Below, one piece after another: positions 12,900-21,190 of a DNA stretch of 64,000 bases. Numbering within the stretch: position 1 is the stretch's first letter; each line of letters begins with the position of its first letter. The stretch is from Shimia sp. (lineage in GTDB: Bacteria > Pseudomonadota > Alphaproteobacteria > Rhodobacterales > Rhodobacteraceae), in contig NZ_JAKVCW010000010.1 of NCBI RefSeq assembly GCF_022448905.1, forward strand, positions 62,001 to 126,000. Reading direction: 5' to 3'. A program made the position numbers and the translations under genes. The notes beneath the pieces are model-generated. The model did no database searches. It had not been told where the DNA came from and saw only the letters and a list, made by a program, of their open reading frames with translations.

Positions 12900-15098
12900 T
12901 TAGGCTGCGGCTTTGGCCTGTGGACCAAAGCGGCCATAGAAGGTCTCGCCTTTGTCCGCCATCTCACGCAGCAATGGCGGGCAAGCAAACCGGTCGCCAA
13001 ACTTCTGTGCCAATTGGTCGCAACGTTCAGCTGCCCAAGCGGCGCCAACGATGTCGAGCCAACTGAACGGGCCGCCGGACCATGGCATGAAGCCCCAGCC
13101 CAAGATCGCGCCCACGTCACCTTCACGAATGTCTTCCAGCACACCCGCTTCCAGCGCGCGCACGGCTTCCAGTACCTGGGCAAAGATCAGACGGTGCTGC
13201 ACTTCGATCAGGTCAGGTTGCTCTTCCAGTAGCGGGAACTTCTCGTTGAAGCCGGTCCAGTAGTCGCCGCGCTTGCCCTTTTCGTCATAGTCAAAGAAGC
13301 CCGCTTTCGCTTTGCGGCCCAAACGACCTTCTTCAACCATCCAGAAGGTCACGTCATCCGCGACGGACTTCGGATAGGCGTCGCCCATCGCAGCCATAGT
13401 GGCTTTGGCGATTTTGGCGCCGAGGTCCAAGGAGGTCTCGTCCACCAGCTGGATTGGTCCCACTGGGAAGCCTAGAAGCTGCGCCGCGTGGTCCAGAAGC
13501 GGACGGCCCACACCTTCACCGGCCATCATCACACCTTCGTTGATGTAAGGAATGATGCAGCGGTTGGCGTAGAAGAAGCGCTCGTCGTTCACAACAATTG
13601 GCGTCTTGCGGATCTGACGCACATAGTCGAGCGCTTTGGCCACCGCGCGGTCGCCGGTTTCTTTGCCTTTGATGATCTCCACCAGCGCCATTTTCTCCAC
13701 TGGGGAGAAGAAGTGGATGCCGATGAATTGCTCTTTGCGTACAGAAGCTTCGGCCAAACCGGTGATTGGCAGGGTGGAGGTATTGGAGGCAAAGATCGCA
13801 TCCTCAGGGATGATCGCCTCAACCTTCTTGGTCATTTCGGCTTTCACGCCCACATCTTCGAACACCGCTTCGATGATCAAGTCAACGTCAGACAGGTTGT
13901 CCAGATCGGTGGTGGCGTTGATGCGGCCCAGCATGGCCTCTTTCTTCTCTGCCGTGACCTTGCCGCGCTTGATGCCCTTGTCGAGATAGGTCTCGGAGTA
14001 GGCTTTGCCGCGATCGGCTGCTTCTTGGCTGGTGTCGATCAGCACAACGTCCATGCCGGCCTGCGCAGAGACCAGCGCGATGCCTGCGCCCATCATACCC
14101 GCGCCCAGAACGCCGACTTTCTTGACGGACTGATCCGGAACGTCTGGACGGTTTGCGCCTTTCTCCAGTGCTTCTTTGTTGATGAACAAAGACTGGATCA
14201 TCGCCGAAGACGACGGGTTCATCAGCACATTCACAAACCAGCGCGCTTCGATCTTTAGCGCAGTGTCAAACGGCACCTGTGCACCTTCATAGGCCGCAGA
14301 CAGCAGAGCCTTGGCTGCAGGGTACACGCCCCAAGTATTGCCGTTCACCATCGCCGACGCGCCAGCGTAGGTCATGAAGCCTGCTGGGTGGTACGGTTCA
14401 CCACCTGGCATTTTGTAGCCTTTGGCATCCCATGGCTTCAGGATGTCTTTGTCGGTGGCCGACAGAACCCACTCTGTCGCGGCGGCGACTGGATCGTCCA
14501 CCACTTCATGGATGATGCCTGCGGCTTTGGCTTTCTTCGGATCAACCATCTTGCCTTGCAGCAAGAACGGCGAGGCTGCCATAGCGCCCATCATGCGAAT
14601 GAAACGTGTGGTGCCACCCATGCCCGGGAAGATGCCAACCATGATTTCCGGCAGGCCAATTTTGGCCTTTGGGTTGTCCGCTGCAAAGATGCGGTGGGTT
14701 GCCAAAGGCAGTTCCAGGCCAATGCCAAGCGCGGTGCCGGGCAGCGCGGAGGCAATCGGCTTGCCGCCTTTGTTGGTTTTTGGGTCCATGCCCGCACGCT
14801 CGATTTTGCGCAGGAATTTGTGGCCCATCATGGTGAAGTCAAACAGCGCCTGCGCAGGCTCGTCACCGGCATCCGCGCGGATGGAACCAAGCACATTCAG
14901 GTCCATGCCACCGGCAAAAGTGTCTTTGCCAGAGGTAATTACCGCGCCTTTGATGTCGTCGTTGCCGAGCACCTCGTCAATGCAGGCTTCCAAGTCGCCA
15001 AAGGCCTCCCGGCTCAGCACGTTCATCGATTTGGACTTCACGTCCCAGGTGATGATGGCGACACCGTTGTCGCCGACTTTCATTGTGAAATCAGTCAT
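12900..15098 (-). CDS. fadJ: Multifunctional fatty-acid oxidation protein: enoyl-CoA hydratase / 3-hydroxyacyl-CoA dehydrogenase
   Basis: 732 residues. Residues 1-190 are a crotonase domain; the two acidic catalytic residues are expected in LGIGLELPLATH and IGLPEIMVG. The Rossmann fold of 3-hydroxyacyl-CoA dehydrogenase starts near 325 (VGVLGAGMMGAGIALVSAQA), and the catalytic His lies in IGIHFFSPVEKMALVEII. The C-terminal dehydrogenase domains follow to the end. It performs hydration and NAD-dependent oxidation in beta-oxidation, in complex with the thiolase encoded 24 bases upstream. It is the last gene of the minus-strand operon and ends at a strong terminator. FadB versus FadJ naming is arbitrary here. 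Confidence 0.92.
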   Translation of the reverse strand: MTDFTMKVGDNGVAIITWDVKSKSMNVLSREAFGDLEACIDEVLGNDDIKGAVITSGKDTFAGGMDLNVLGSIRADAGDEPAQALFDFTMMGHKFLRKIERAGMDPKTNKGGKPIASALPGTALGIGLELPLATHRIFAADNPKAKIGLPEIMVGIFPGMGGTTRFIRMMGAMAASPFLLQGKMVDPKKAKAAGIIHEVVDDPVAAATEWVLSATDKDILKPWDAKGYKMPGGEPYHPAGFMTYAGASAMVNGNTWGVYPAAKALLSAAYEGAQVPFDTALKIEARWFVNVLMNPSSSAMIQSLFINKEALEKGANRPDVPDQSVKKVGVLGAGMMGAGIALVSAQAGMDVVLIDTSQEAADRGKAYSETYLDKGIKRGKVTAEKKEAMLGRINATTDLDNLSDVDLIIEAVFEDVGVKAEMTKKVEAIIPEDAIFASNTSTLPITGLAEASVRKEQFIGIHFFSPVEKMALVEIIKGKETGDRAVAKALDYVRQIRKTPIVVNDERFFYANRCIIPYINEGVMMAGEGVGRPLLDHAAQLLGFPVGPIQLVDETSLDLGAKIAKATMAAMGDAYPKSVADDVTFWMVEEGRLGRKAKAGFFDYDEKGKRGDYWTGFNEKFPLLEEQPDLIEVQHRLIFAQVLEAVRALEAGVLEDIREGDVGAILGWGFMPWSGGPFSWLDIVGAAWAAERCDQLAQKFGDRFACPPLLREMADKGETFYGRFGPQAKAAA

Positions 15099-15122
15099 GT
15101 CTCTTATCCTAATGTCAGCCGG

Positions 15123-16334
15123 TTACACGCGTTCGATGATGGTGGCCGCGCCCATGCCGGACGCGATGCAGAGGGTGGCCAGACCGGTTTCTTTGTCCTG
15201 GCGCTCCAGCTCGTCCAGCAAGGTGCCGATGATTATGGCACCGGTTGCGCCCAGCGGGTGGCCCATGGCGATCGAGCCGCCGTTCACGTTCACCAGAGCT
15301 GGATCAACGTCAAACGCTTGCTGGAAGCGCATCACAACAGAGGCGAAGGCTTCGTTGACTTCGAACAGGTCGATGTCGCTGATTGCCATACCCGCGTCTT
15401 TCAGGATTTTCTGGGTGGCAGGCACTGGACCGGTCAGCATGATGGTTGGGTCCAGCCCAATTTTGCAGGTCTGTTTGATCACCGCACGTGGCTTGATGCC
15501 GTATTTCTCACCAAACTCTTTGTTGCCGATCAATACGCCAGCAGAGCCATCCACGATACCGGAAGAGTTCCCAGCGTGGTGGATGTGGTTGATTTTCTCA
15601 AGATGCGGGTACTTCATGATCGCCAGCTTATCAAAGCCTGGCATCACTTCGCCTTGCTCTTTGAACGCAGGCTTCAGACCACCAAGGGACTGCATGTCCG
15701 TACCCGGACGCATGTATTCGTCTTTGTCCAAAATGGTCAGACCGTTGATGTCTTTCACAGCGACGATGGACTTGTCGAACCGACCTTCATCCCACGCCTG
15801 CGCGGCGCGGCGCTGAGATTCCACCGCCAGTTCGTCGGCTTGATCACGGGTGAAACCATATTCGGTGGCGATGATGTCCGCCGAGATACCCTGTGGGACA
15901 AAATACATGTCCATGGCCACGGATGGGTCGACTGCGATGGCTGCCCCGTCAGAGCCCATCGGTACGCGGCCCATCATCTCGACACCACCGGCGATATAGG
16001 CGTCGCCTGCGCCGCCTTTGACCTGGTTGGCCGCGAGGTTTACGGCTTCCATGCCCGATGCGCAGAAGCGGTTGATCGACAGGCCTGGAATGATTTCGTC
16101 TAGGTCAGACGCCAACACGGCGGTCCGCGCGAGGCAGCCACCTTGTTCTTTCACCTGGGTCACGTTGCCCCAGATCACGTCTTCAACGGCGTGGCCTTCT
16201 AGGCCGTTGCGCTCTTTCAGGCTGTTCAGAACTGTTTTGGACAAGGCAACGGAAGTCACCTCGTGGAGGCTGCCATCTTTGCGGCCTTTGCCGCGCGGCG
16301 TGCGCACAGCGTCATAGATATAGGCTTCGGTCAT
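15123..16334 (-). CDS. fadA: Acetyl-CoA C-acyltransferase (3-ketoacyl-CoA thiolase)
   Basis: 403 residues. The nucleophilic Cys is in NRFCASGMEAVNLAANQ (about residues 86-102), the thiolase signature VNVNGGSIAMGHPLGATGA holds the catalytic His, and the C-terminal acid/base Cys is in LCIASGMGAATII. It cleaves 3-ketoacyl-CoA with CoA in the last step of beta-oxidation. The gene lies 24 bases upstream of the FadB/J-type gene and 25 bases downstream of a GST gene, all on the minus strand. Confidence 0.92.
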   Translation of the reverse strand: MTEAYIYDAVRTPRGKGRKDGSLHEVTSVALSKTVLNSLKERNGLEGHAVEDVIWGNVTQVKEQGGCLARTAVLASDLDEIIPGLSINRFCASGMEAVNLAANQVKGGAGDAYIAGGVEMMGRVPMGSDGAAIAVDPSVAMDMYFVPQGISADIIATEYGFTRDQADELAVESQRRAAQAWDEGRFDKSIVAVKDINGLTILDKDEYMRPGTDMQSLGGLKPAFKEQGEVMPGFDKLAIMKYPHLEKINHIHHAGNSSGIVDGSAGVLIGNKEFGEKYGIKPRAVIKQTCKIGLDPTIMLTGPVPATQKILKDAGMAISDIDLFEVNEAFASVVMRFQQAFDVDPALVNVNGGSIAMGHPLGATGAIIIGTLLDELERQDKETGLATLCIASGMGAATIIERV

Positions 16335-16359
16335 TGTGGTCTCCTATTATCAGGCGAGA

Positions 16360-16998
16360 TCAGGCGCGGTCCGCGGGGGAGCCGGGCATCAGGTCGTAGG
16401 GGTGTTTCCACCCCGGTGTGTCGGAAATATTGGTCAGCCAGCGGTCAATGTTGGACCACTCGGTACGGTCAAAGCCAAAGGGCTCTGGGTAGTAGAGGTA
16501 AGAACAGCAAGTTAGGTCTGCGTTGGTCAGGCCGTCGCCCACAATCCAATCACGTCCCTCAAGATGCTTGTTCAGAATGTCATAAGCGCCTTTGAGGCGG
16601 CCTTGGTTGAAGGCAATCACCTCTTTGGGCTGTTTGTCTTTTGGCATGAAGTTGATCAGGAAACGGGTCATGCCTGCAAACGAGCTGAGCTTGTGGTTGT
16701 CCCAGAACTGCCAGCGCAAGATTTCACGGCGCTCATTGTTGTCGCGCCCCGCAAATTTCCCGGTTTTCTCGGAAATGTAGTCCTGAATGACCGAGGACTG
16801 CGTCAGGCTAAAGTCGCCATCCACCAGCACAGGCGCTTCGCCCATCTCATTGACGTTTTGGCGGTATTCATCGGAGCGGGTTTCGCCCGCAAAAAAGTCT
16901 ACCTTTACTGGTTCCCAGTCGAGGCCCGAAAGTTCCAATGCCAGCGCAGCCTTGTAGGAATGGCCGCTTTCTCCAAAACAGTAGAGTTTGATTGTCAT
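16360..16998 (-). CDS. Glutathione S-transferase family protein
   Basis: 212 residues with a thioredoxin-like N-terminal domain (LYCFGESGHSYKAALALEL at the start, cis-Pro in GEAPVLVDGD, TQSSVIQDYI as the gamma-Glu binding loop) and an all-helical C-terminal domain (about 90-205, ADLTCCSYLYYPEPFGFD). It would use glutathione in the cytosol. Embedded in a fatty-acid oxidation operon, it may detoxify or isomerise an acyl-CoA-derived electrophile; that is a guess from context. Confidence 0.85.
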   Translation of the reverse strand: MTIKLYCFGESGHSYKAALALELSGLDWEPVKVDFFAGETRSDEYRQNVNEMGEAPVLVDGDFSLTQSSVIQDYISEKTGKFAGRDNNERREILRWQFWDNHKLSSFAGMTRFLINFMPKDKQPKEVIAFNQGRLKGAYDILNKHLEGRDWIVGDGLTNADLTCCSYLYYPEPFGFDRTEWSNIDRWLTNISDTPGWKHPYDLMPGSPADRA

Positions 16999-17035
16999 GC
17001 CGTCCTCCCCTTGGCAAATTTTTGCGCGGGTTTGA

Positions 17036-17248
17036 TCACCGCTTGCGGTCGTCCAAAGTCGCGTTGAACTGGCGCAAGCGATGCGCCAGTTGGTCGTCGT
17101 CTGTTACAGCGTCGAAGTTCTCAAATATAAACGACAGCGCCTCACCTTCGTCTAGACCTGCTTCCGTCGCGAAACTGCGCAGCTTGCGATACCCATCCTC
17201 TGTCATGGCAACAGGGAAGCGGCGGGTCAGTCGAAAACGTTTGGGCAT
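17036..17248 (-). CDS. Small conserved-looking protein in the beta-oxidation operon (70 aa)
   Basis: Starts at ATG 17248 with GGAGGAC immediately upstream (a good ribosome-binding site). The sequence opens PKRFRLTRRFPVAMTEDGYR and continues KLRSFATEAGLDEGEALSFI: a short basic strand, then two predicted helices, and an acidic middle. This plan is like a ribbon-helix-helix DNA-binding or antitoxin-like fold, but no family is certain and no toxin gene lies beside it. It sits between the acyl-CoA dehydrogenase (61 bases) and the GST (37 bases), in the same orientation. Confidence 0.6.
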   Translation of the reverse strand: MPKRFRLTRRFPVAMTEDGYRKLRSFATEAGLDEGEALSFIFENFDAVTDDDQLAHRLRQFNATLDDRKR

Positions 17249-17282
17249 CTGTCCTCCAGAATGACGCCGGAAAATGAGGGGA

Positions 17283-17302
17283 GGGCGGGGAGGTCCCCGC
17301 CC
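17283..17302. other. Strong intergenic hairpin in the beta-oxidation operon
   Basis: GGGCGGGG (17283-17290) pairs perfectly with CCCCGCCC (17295-17302) around a 4-base loop, just downstream of the acyl-CoA dehydrogenase stop. There is no T-tract on the minus strand. It may attenuate transcription or protect the 3' end of the dehydrogenase transcript. Confidence 0.5.
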
Positions 17303-17309
17303 AACCGGA

Positions 17310-19085
17310 TCAGAACTGGTCTGCGGCCAGAGCCATTACGGTGTCGCCACCGGACTGGATGCGCGCCAAGTGCATCCCCGTCGCTGGCAGACGACGCGCC
17401 ATGTAGTAGCGGCCGGTGGTCAGCTTGGTTTCGTAGAAGTCTTTGTCTCCTGCGCCGGATGCCAGCGCTGCGTTGGCAGCTTTGGCCATCTGCGCCCACA
17501 TCAGGCCGAGGCAGACGTGGCCGAACAGGTGCATGAAGTCGTTGGAACCAGACAGCGCATCGTTCGGGTTCTTCATGCCTGCCTGCATGAAGTACATGCC
17601 CGCTGCCTGCAGATCCTTGGAGGCTTGCTTGAGCGGACCAACAAAATCCTTCAGCGCTTCGTCTTCGCCGTTTTCTTTGCAGAAGCTTTTAACCAATTCA
17701 AAGAAGGCCATAACGTGCTTGCCGCCGTCGGCCGCGAGTTTACGCCCTACAAGGTCAAGCGCCTGAACGCCGTTGGCGCCTTCGTAGATCATCGCGATAC
17801 GGGCATCGCGGGTGAATTGGCTCATGCCCCATTCTTCGATATAGCCGTGACCGCCGTAAACCTGCTGAGCTTTGACAGTCATGTCGTAGCCTTCGTCGGT
17901 CAGGAAGCCTTTGATCACCGGAGTCAGCAAGGAGATCAGCCCGTCTGCGTCTTTGTCCCCTTTGCGGTGCGCTTCATCCAACATGGTGGCGCCCCAGAGG
18001 ATGAACGCACGCGCGCCTTCCACGAAGGATTTCTGGTCCATGAGCGAGCGACGGATATCCGGGTGAACAATCAGAGGATCAGCCGGGCCATCTGGGTTTT
18101 CAACACCGGTCACGGCACGGCCCTGCAGGCGGTCCTTGGCATAGGCCAGGGCGTTCTGGTAGGCGACCTCAGCCTGTGCCAATCCCTGCATGCCCACACC
18201 CAGACGGGCTTCGTTCATCATGGTGAACATGGCACGCATGCCTTTGTTCAAATCGCCAATCAGGTACCCTTCGGCGTCGTCATAGTTCAGCACGCAGGTG
18301 GAGTTGCCATGGATGCCCATCTTTTCTTCGATGCTGCCCACGGTCACGCCGTTGCGGGCACCGATGTTGCCTTCGTCATCCACCAGGAACTTTGGCACGA
18401 TGAAGAGAGACACGCCTTTGATGCCTTGCGGGCCGCCCGGCACTTTGGCCAGCACGAGGTGCACAATGTTGTCGGCCATGTCGTGGTCGCCAGCGGAGAT
18501 AAAGATCTTCTGACCGGAGATTTTGTAGGTGCCGTTGTCCTGCGGCTCCGCTTTGGTGCGCATCAAGCCCAGATCTGTACCGCAGTGTGGCTCAGTCAGG
18601 TTCATGGTGCCGGTCCACTCACAGGAAACCATCTTCGGCAGCCACTTGTTTTTCTGCTCGTCGGTACCGTGCGCAAGGATCGCCGCCGCCGCACCGTGGG
18701 TCAGACCCTGGTACATGGTAAAGGCCTGGTTGGAGGCGGAGAACATTTCGCCCACCGCGGTTCCCAGCACCTGTGGCATATTCTGGCCGCCGTACTCTTC
18801 CGGCATATCCAAACCGGTCCAGCCGCCTTCTTTCACTTGCTCAAACGCGTTTTTAAAGCCGGTTGGCGTGTAAACCACACCATTTTCCAGACGGCAGCCT
18901 TCGTGATCACCGACCACGTTGAGCGGGGACAGCACTTCTCCGGTCAGCTTGCCGGCCTCTTCCAAAACAGCGGAGGTAAAGTCGGCTTCTAGGTCGCTAT
19001 AACCTGGAATATCGGCGTTGGAGACGTTCAGCATATCGTGCAGCACAAACTGCAGGTCTTTTACAGGCGCGGTATAGGTCGGCAT
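17310..19085 (-). CDS. Acyl-CoA dehydrogenase with C-terminal extension, DmdC-like
   Basis: 591 residues, longer than classical 380-residue acyl-CoA dehydrogenases. The FAD/substrate loops are [13 protein letters not shown] (161-173) and [14 protein letters not shown]. The catalytic Glu is Glu435 in [17 protein letters not shown], and the extra C-terminal alpha domain spans about 470-591. This long form includes the 3-methylmercaptopropionyl-CoA dehydrogenases (DmdC) of roseobacters, and to my recollection the catalytic Glu of DmdC has the same number. It is the first enzyme gene after merR (48 bases) in the operon. A straight-chain acyl-CoA role fits the fadAJ context equally well. Confidence 0.88.
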   Translation of the reverse strand: MPTYTAPVKDLQFVLHDMLNVSNADIPGYSDLEADFTSAVLEEAGKLTGEVLSPLNVVGDHEGCRLENGVVYTPTGFKNAFEQVKEGGWTGLDMPEEYGGQNMPQVLGTAVGEMFSASNQAFTMYQGLTHGAAAAILAHGTDEQKNKWLPKMVSCEWTGTMNLTEPHCGTDLGLMRTKAEPQDNGTYKISGQKIFISAGDHDMADNIVHLVLAKVPGGPQGIKGVSLFIVPKFLVDDEGNIGARNGVTVGSIEEKMGIHGNSTCVLNYDDAEGYLIGDLNKGMRAMFTMMNEARLGVGMQGLAQAEVAYQNALAYAKDRLQGRAVTGVENPDGPADPLIVHPDIRRSLMDQKSFVEGARAFILWGATMLDEAHRKGDKDADGLISLLTPVIKGFLTDEGYDMTVKAQQVYGGHGYIEEWGMSQFTRDARIAMIYEGANGVQALDLVGRKLAADGGKHVMAFFELVKSFCKENGEDEALKDFVGPLKQASKDLQAAGMYFMQAGMKNPNDALSGSNDFMHLFGHVCLGLMWAQMAKAANAALASGAGDKDFYETKLTTGRYYMARRLPATGMHLARIQSGGDTVMALAADQF

Positions 19086-19133
19086 AAGGGGTTCCCTTTT
19101 GGATGATCCGAGACGGAATTTGTCTGTCGCCGC

Positions 19134-19535
19134 TTATTGCGCGGCGTCTTTCTGGTTTGCGAGGTCGGCGAGGAACTGTTCGCCCCATTTGAGCTGTTCG
19201 CGCAGATCGTCGATCGCTTCGTTTAGCTCGTCGCGTTGCTCTTCCATGTCCTTGAGGCGGTGTTGTGCCACCTCATAGGTGCGTTGCAGCTGGGTCGCTT
19301 GCTGATCGCCCATGTCATAGAGGTCGAGCAGCTGACGGATTTCCTCGAGAGAAAAGCCAAAGCGTTTGCCACGCAGGATCAGTTTGAGACGGGCGCGGTC
19401 ACGTTTGGTAAACAAACGCTTTTGGCCCTCGCGAATGGGGAACAAAAGTTCCTTGGACTCGTAAAAACGCAGGGTGCGAGGGGTGACGTCATAGGCATCA
19501 CACATCTCACGAATGGTCATCGTTTCTTCGCTCAT
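19134..19535 (-). CDS. MerR family regulator 1 (LiuR-like), first gene of the beta-oxidation operon
   Basis: 133 residues from ATG 19535, with AAAGGA seven bases upstream (ATG 19538 is adjacent and also possible). The N-terminal MerR winged helix is clear: MTIREMCDAYDVTPRTLRFY, then a wing rich in Arg/Lys (REGQKRLFTKRDRARLKLIL) and RFGFSLEEIRQLLDLYD. A long coiled-coil dimerisation helix fills about 85-125 (MEEQRDELNEAIDDLREQLK). The C-terminus has no metal-binding cysteines, as in LiuR-type regulators of branched-chain and fatty-acid degradation. Its promoter holds a palindrome in the spacer. Confidence 0.85.
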   Translation of the reverse strand: MSEETMTIREMCDAYDVTPRTLRFYESKELLFPIREGQKRLFTKRDRARLKLILRGKRFGFSLEEIRQLLDLYDMGDQQATQLQRTYEVAQHRLKDMEEQRDELNEAIDDLREQLKWGEQFLADLANQKDAAQ

Positions 19536-19591
19536 CATTGCGTCCTTTCTTACCGGAAGGTGGGTACAAAATGGGCTTCGGGAACTGAGTT

Positions 19592-19648
19592 ACTATACAG
19601 CTTGACGTTAACGTAAGTAAGACGTCACGTCACATTTTGAAGTGACGT
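19592..19648 (-). promoter_or_regulatory. MerR-type promoter with spacer palindrome plus second inverted repeat
   Basis: Read on the minus strand, TTACTT (complement of 19615-19620) and TATAGT (complement of 19592-19597) are separated by 17 bases. That spacer holds the palindrome ACGTTAACGT (19605-19614), within TTGACGTTAACGTAA. Nearby a second inverted repeat, ACGTCAC (19627-19633) and GTGACGT (19642-19648), lies upstream. A palindrome between -35 and -10 is the hallmark of MerR control. The sequence resembles what I recall of LiuR sites. Confidence 0.6.
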
Positions 19649-19701
19649 AGGATCAATTTTTTCTGCTTAGGCGGACTCTTGCGCACCACGCGCCGCGCTG
19701 C

Positions 19702-19737
19702 GGTCGCAAAACAAAAGGCGCCTCGATGGGCGCCTTT
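19702..19737 (-). terminator. Terminator of the second merR gene
   Basis: AAAGGCGCC (19714-19722) and GGCGCCTTT (19729-19737) form a perfect 9-bp stem with a 6-base loop. On the minus strand it is followed by TTTTGTTTTG. It lies 24 bases after the merR2 stop and separates the two merR genes into different transcripts. Confidence 0.8.
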
Positions 19738-19761
19738 ACGGGATTAAACTTGCTGGGAAGC

Positions 19762-20139
19762 TCAGTTTGCTTTGGTCAGGAAGCCTGCGGTTTCATCCCG
19801 CAGTTCTTTGAGTTCGCGCATCGCTTCATCCAACTGTTGGCGCTGTTCTTCCAGCTCCGCCATCTGGCGGTCTGCCATCTCCACAAAGGCCTGCATCTGC
19901 GCCGAGGTGCCGTCGTTTTCGTAAATCAACAGCCACTGGCGGATGTCTTCAAGCTTAATGCCAAAGCGGCGCCCGCGCATGATCAGGGTCATCCGGGCAA
20001 TCTCTCGCGGGCCAAAAAATCGGCTGCGTCCTTCACGCTCCGGCTGCAAAAGTTCGATATACTCATAGTAACGCAACGTCCTTGGTGTGACGTCGAATCG
20101 TGCGCACATTTCCTTAAAAGACAGGCGAGTATCAGACAT
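19762..20139 (-). CDS. MerR family regulator 2
   Basis: 125 residues with a near-perfect ribosome-binding site (AAGGAGG) 9 bases before ATG 20139. The helix-turn-helix LSFKEMCARFDVTPRTLRYY and the wing EREGRSRFFGPREIARMTLI closely parallel MerR 1 (both carry DVTPRTLR(F/Y)YE and (R/K)RFG..LE(D/E)IRQ.L). A coiled-coil follows (MADRQMAELEEQRQQLDEAM). No cysteine sensor is present. The two are tandem paralogues, possibly with different acyl-CoA ligands. It is transcribed alone, ending at its own terminator, and is divergent from the thioesterase gene at 20256. Confidence 0.85.
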   Translation of the reverse strand: MSDTRLSFKEMCARFDVTPRTLRYYEYIELLQPEREGRSRFFGPREIARMTLIMRGRRFGIKLEDIRQWLLIYENDGTSAQMQAFVEMADRQMAELEEQRQQLDEAMRELKELRDETAGFLTKAN

Positions 20140-20255
20140 TTGCGGGGCCTCCTTAGGCGCGAAACTTAGTTTGCATCTGCAGCAAGGGCAACCGCCCCCT
20201 TGAAGCCTATGTCAAATGACGCTCATAAATGGGCCAATACAATCGGAGGGCGGGC

Positions 20256-20678
20256 ATGGAACCGGACAAGGCAAAAATGGCGGAGCATTTTATTAATGCG
20301 ATTCCCCATTGCAAGGCGTTGAACATGCGGCTGACCGACATTGGTGCAGGCAAGGCTGAGATGGAGTTGCCTTACGACAGTAAGATTGTCGGTGATCCTG
20401 AAACCGGTGTTTTGCATGGCGGCGCAGTGTCAGCCTTGATGGACACCTGTTGTGGTGCGGCGGCGATGTGCCATCCGTCGTCTCCCTCCGGCACGGCCAC
20501 GATTGATCTGCGGATCGACTACATGCGCGCAGCAACACCGGGTCAAAATGTGCGGACCAAAGCGGAGTGCTACCACATCACGCGATCTGTCGCCTTCGTG
20601 CGGGCCACGGCCTTTGATGATGACGACAGCCGCCCCGTGGCCACGGCCACCGGCGCATTCACTGTGCAGAGGAAGTAA
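20256..20678 (+). CDS. PaaI-type hotdog thioesterase 1
   Basis: 140 residues from ATG 20256, preceded by GGAGGG; an in-frame ATG at 20229 precedes that ribosome-binding site and is rejected. The signature GVLHGGAVSALMDTCCGAAA (about 57-76) is the PaaI/YdiI active-site region, with the general-base Asp in LMDTCC. The family hydrolyses aromatic or medium-chain acyl-CoA thioesters. It is divergent from merR2 and two bases before a second thioesterase gene, so the pair may act on beta-oxidation intermediates. Confidence 0.85.
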   Translation: MEPDKAKMAEHFINAIPHCKALNMRLTDIGAGKAEMELPYDSKIVGDPETGVLHGGAVSALMDTCCGAAAMCHPSSPSGTATIDLRIDYMRAATPGQNVRTKAECYHITRSVAFVRATAFDDDDSRPVATATGAFTVQRK

Positions 20679-20680
20679 CC

Positions 20681-21190
20681 ATGCCGCGTCCACGTCCAGA
20701 ACCTGTTCAGGTGGTGAAGCAACGCCGCGACGCCGCGCTTTCTGCGCTTGTACATGGTGTGCCATATATCAATTTCCTCGGCATCGAGTTTGAGCGTCGT
20801 GGCGACGAACTTACCGCGATTTTGCCATTTGATAACAAGTTGATTGGCAACCCGCTTTTGCCTGCCATTCACGGTGGCGTAACAGCGGGCTTTCTTGAGA
20901 CCACAGCGGTCATTGGTCTGGCGTGGTCCGGCCTCTGGGATGACATTGAAAGTGGTCAGATTTCCATGGAAAGCCTGACCGAAGGCCATCTGCCACGCCT
21001 ACCCAAAACCATCGACTTTACCGTGGACTACCTCCGTTCCGGCCTGCCGCGCGATGCTTATGCCCGTGCGCGGGTCAACCGTTCCGGTCGTCGTTACGCC
21101 TCGGTGCATGTCGAAGCGTGGCAGGATCAGCGCGATGTGTTGTTTGCACAGGCCACCGGCCATTTTTTGATGCCGTCCAAGGATGACTGA
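20681..21190 (+). CDS. PaaI-type hotdog thioesterase 2
   Basis: 169 residues; ATG 20681 lies two bases after the previous stop, with AGAGGAAG serving as ribosome-binding site inside the upstream gene. The motif LLPAIHGGVTAGFLETTAVI (about 60-80) is the PaaI-like active site, with Glu in place of the Asp seen in its neighbour. The insert DDIESGQISMESLTEGHLPR after the core helix is unusual. It overlaps the MATE gene by 8 bases. Two adjacent but diverged thioesterases suggest a heteromeric pair or different chain-length preferences; both ideas are untested. Confidence 0.8.
   Translation: MPRPRPEPVQVVKQRRDAALSALVHGVPYINFLGIEFERRGDELTAILPFDNKLIGNPLLPAIHGGVTAGFLETTAVIGLAWSGLWDDIESGQISMESLTEGHLPRLPKTIDFTVDYLRSGLPRDAYARARVNRSGRRYASVHVEAWQDQRDVLFAQATGHFLMPSKDD

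Noticed and set aside
14388..16103. Open frame of 571 codons on the plus strand opposite fadJ and fadA
   Set aside because: It is antisense to two clear enzymes, has a composition typical of a GC-rich shadow frame (many His, Arg, Gly, Val) and shows no domain.
17036..17248. Antitoxin of a toxin-antitoxin pair
   Set aside because: No toxin-like frame lies next to it; both neighbours are metabolic enzymes.
17274..18992. Open frame of 572 codons on the plus strand opposite the acyl-CoA dehydrogenase
   Set aside because: Shadow of the real minus-strand gene; no recognisable motif or ribosome-binding site.
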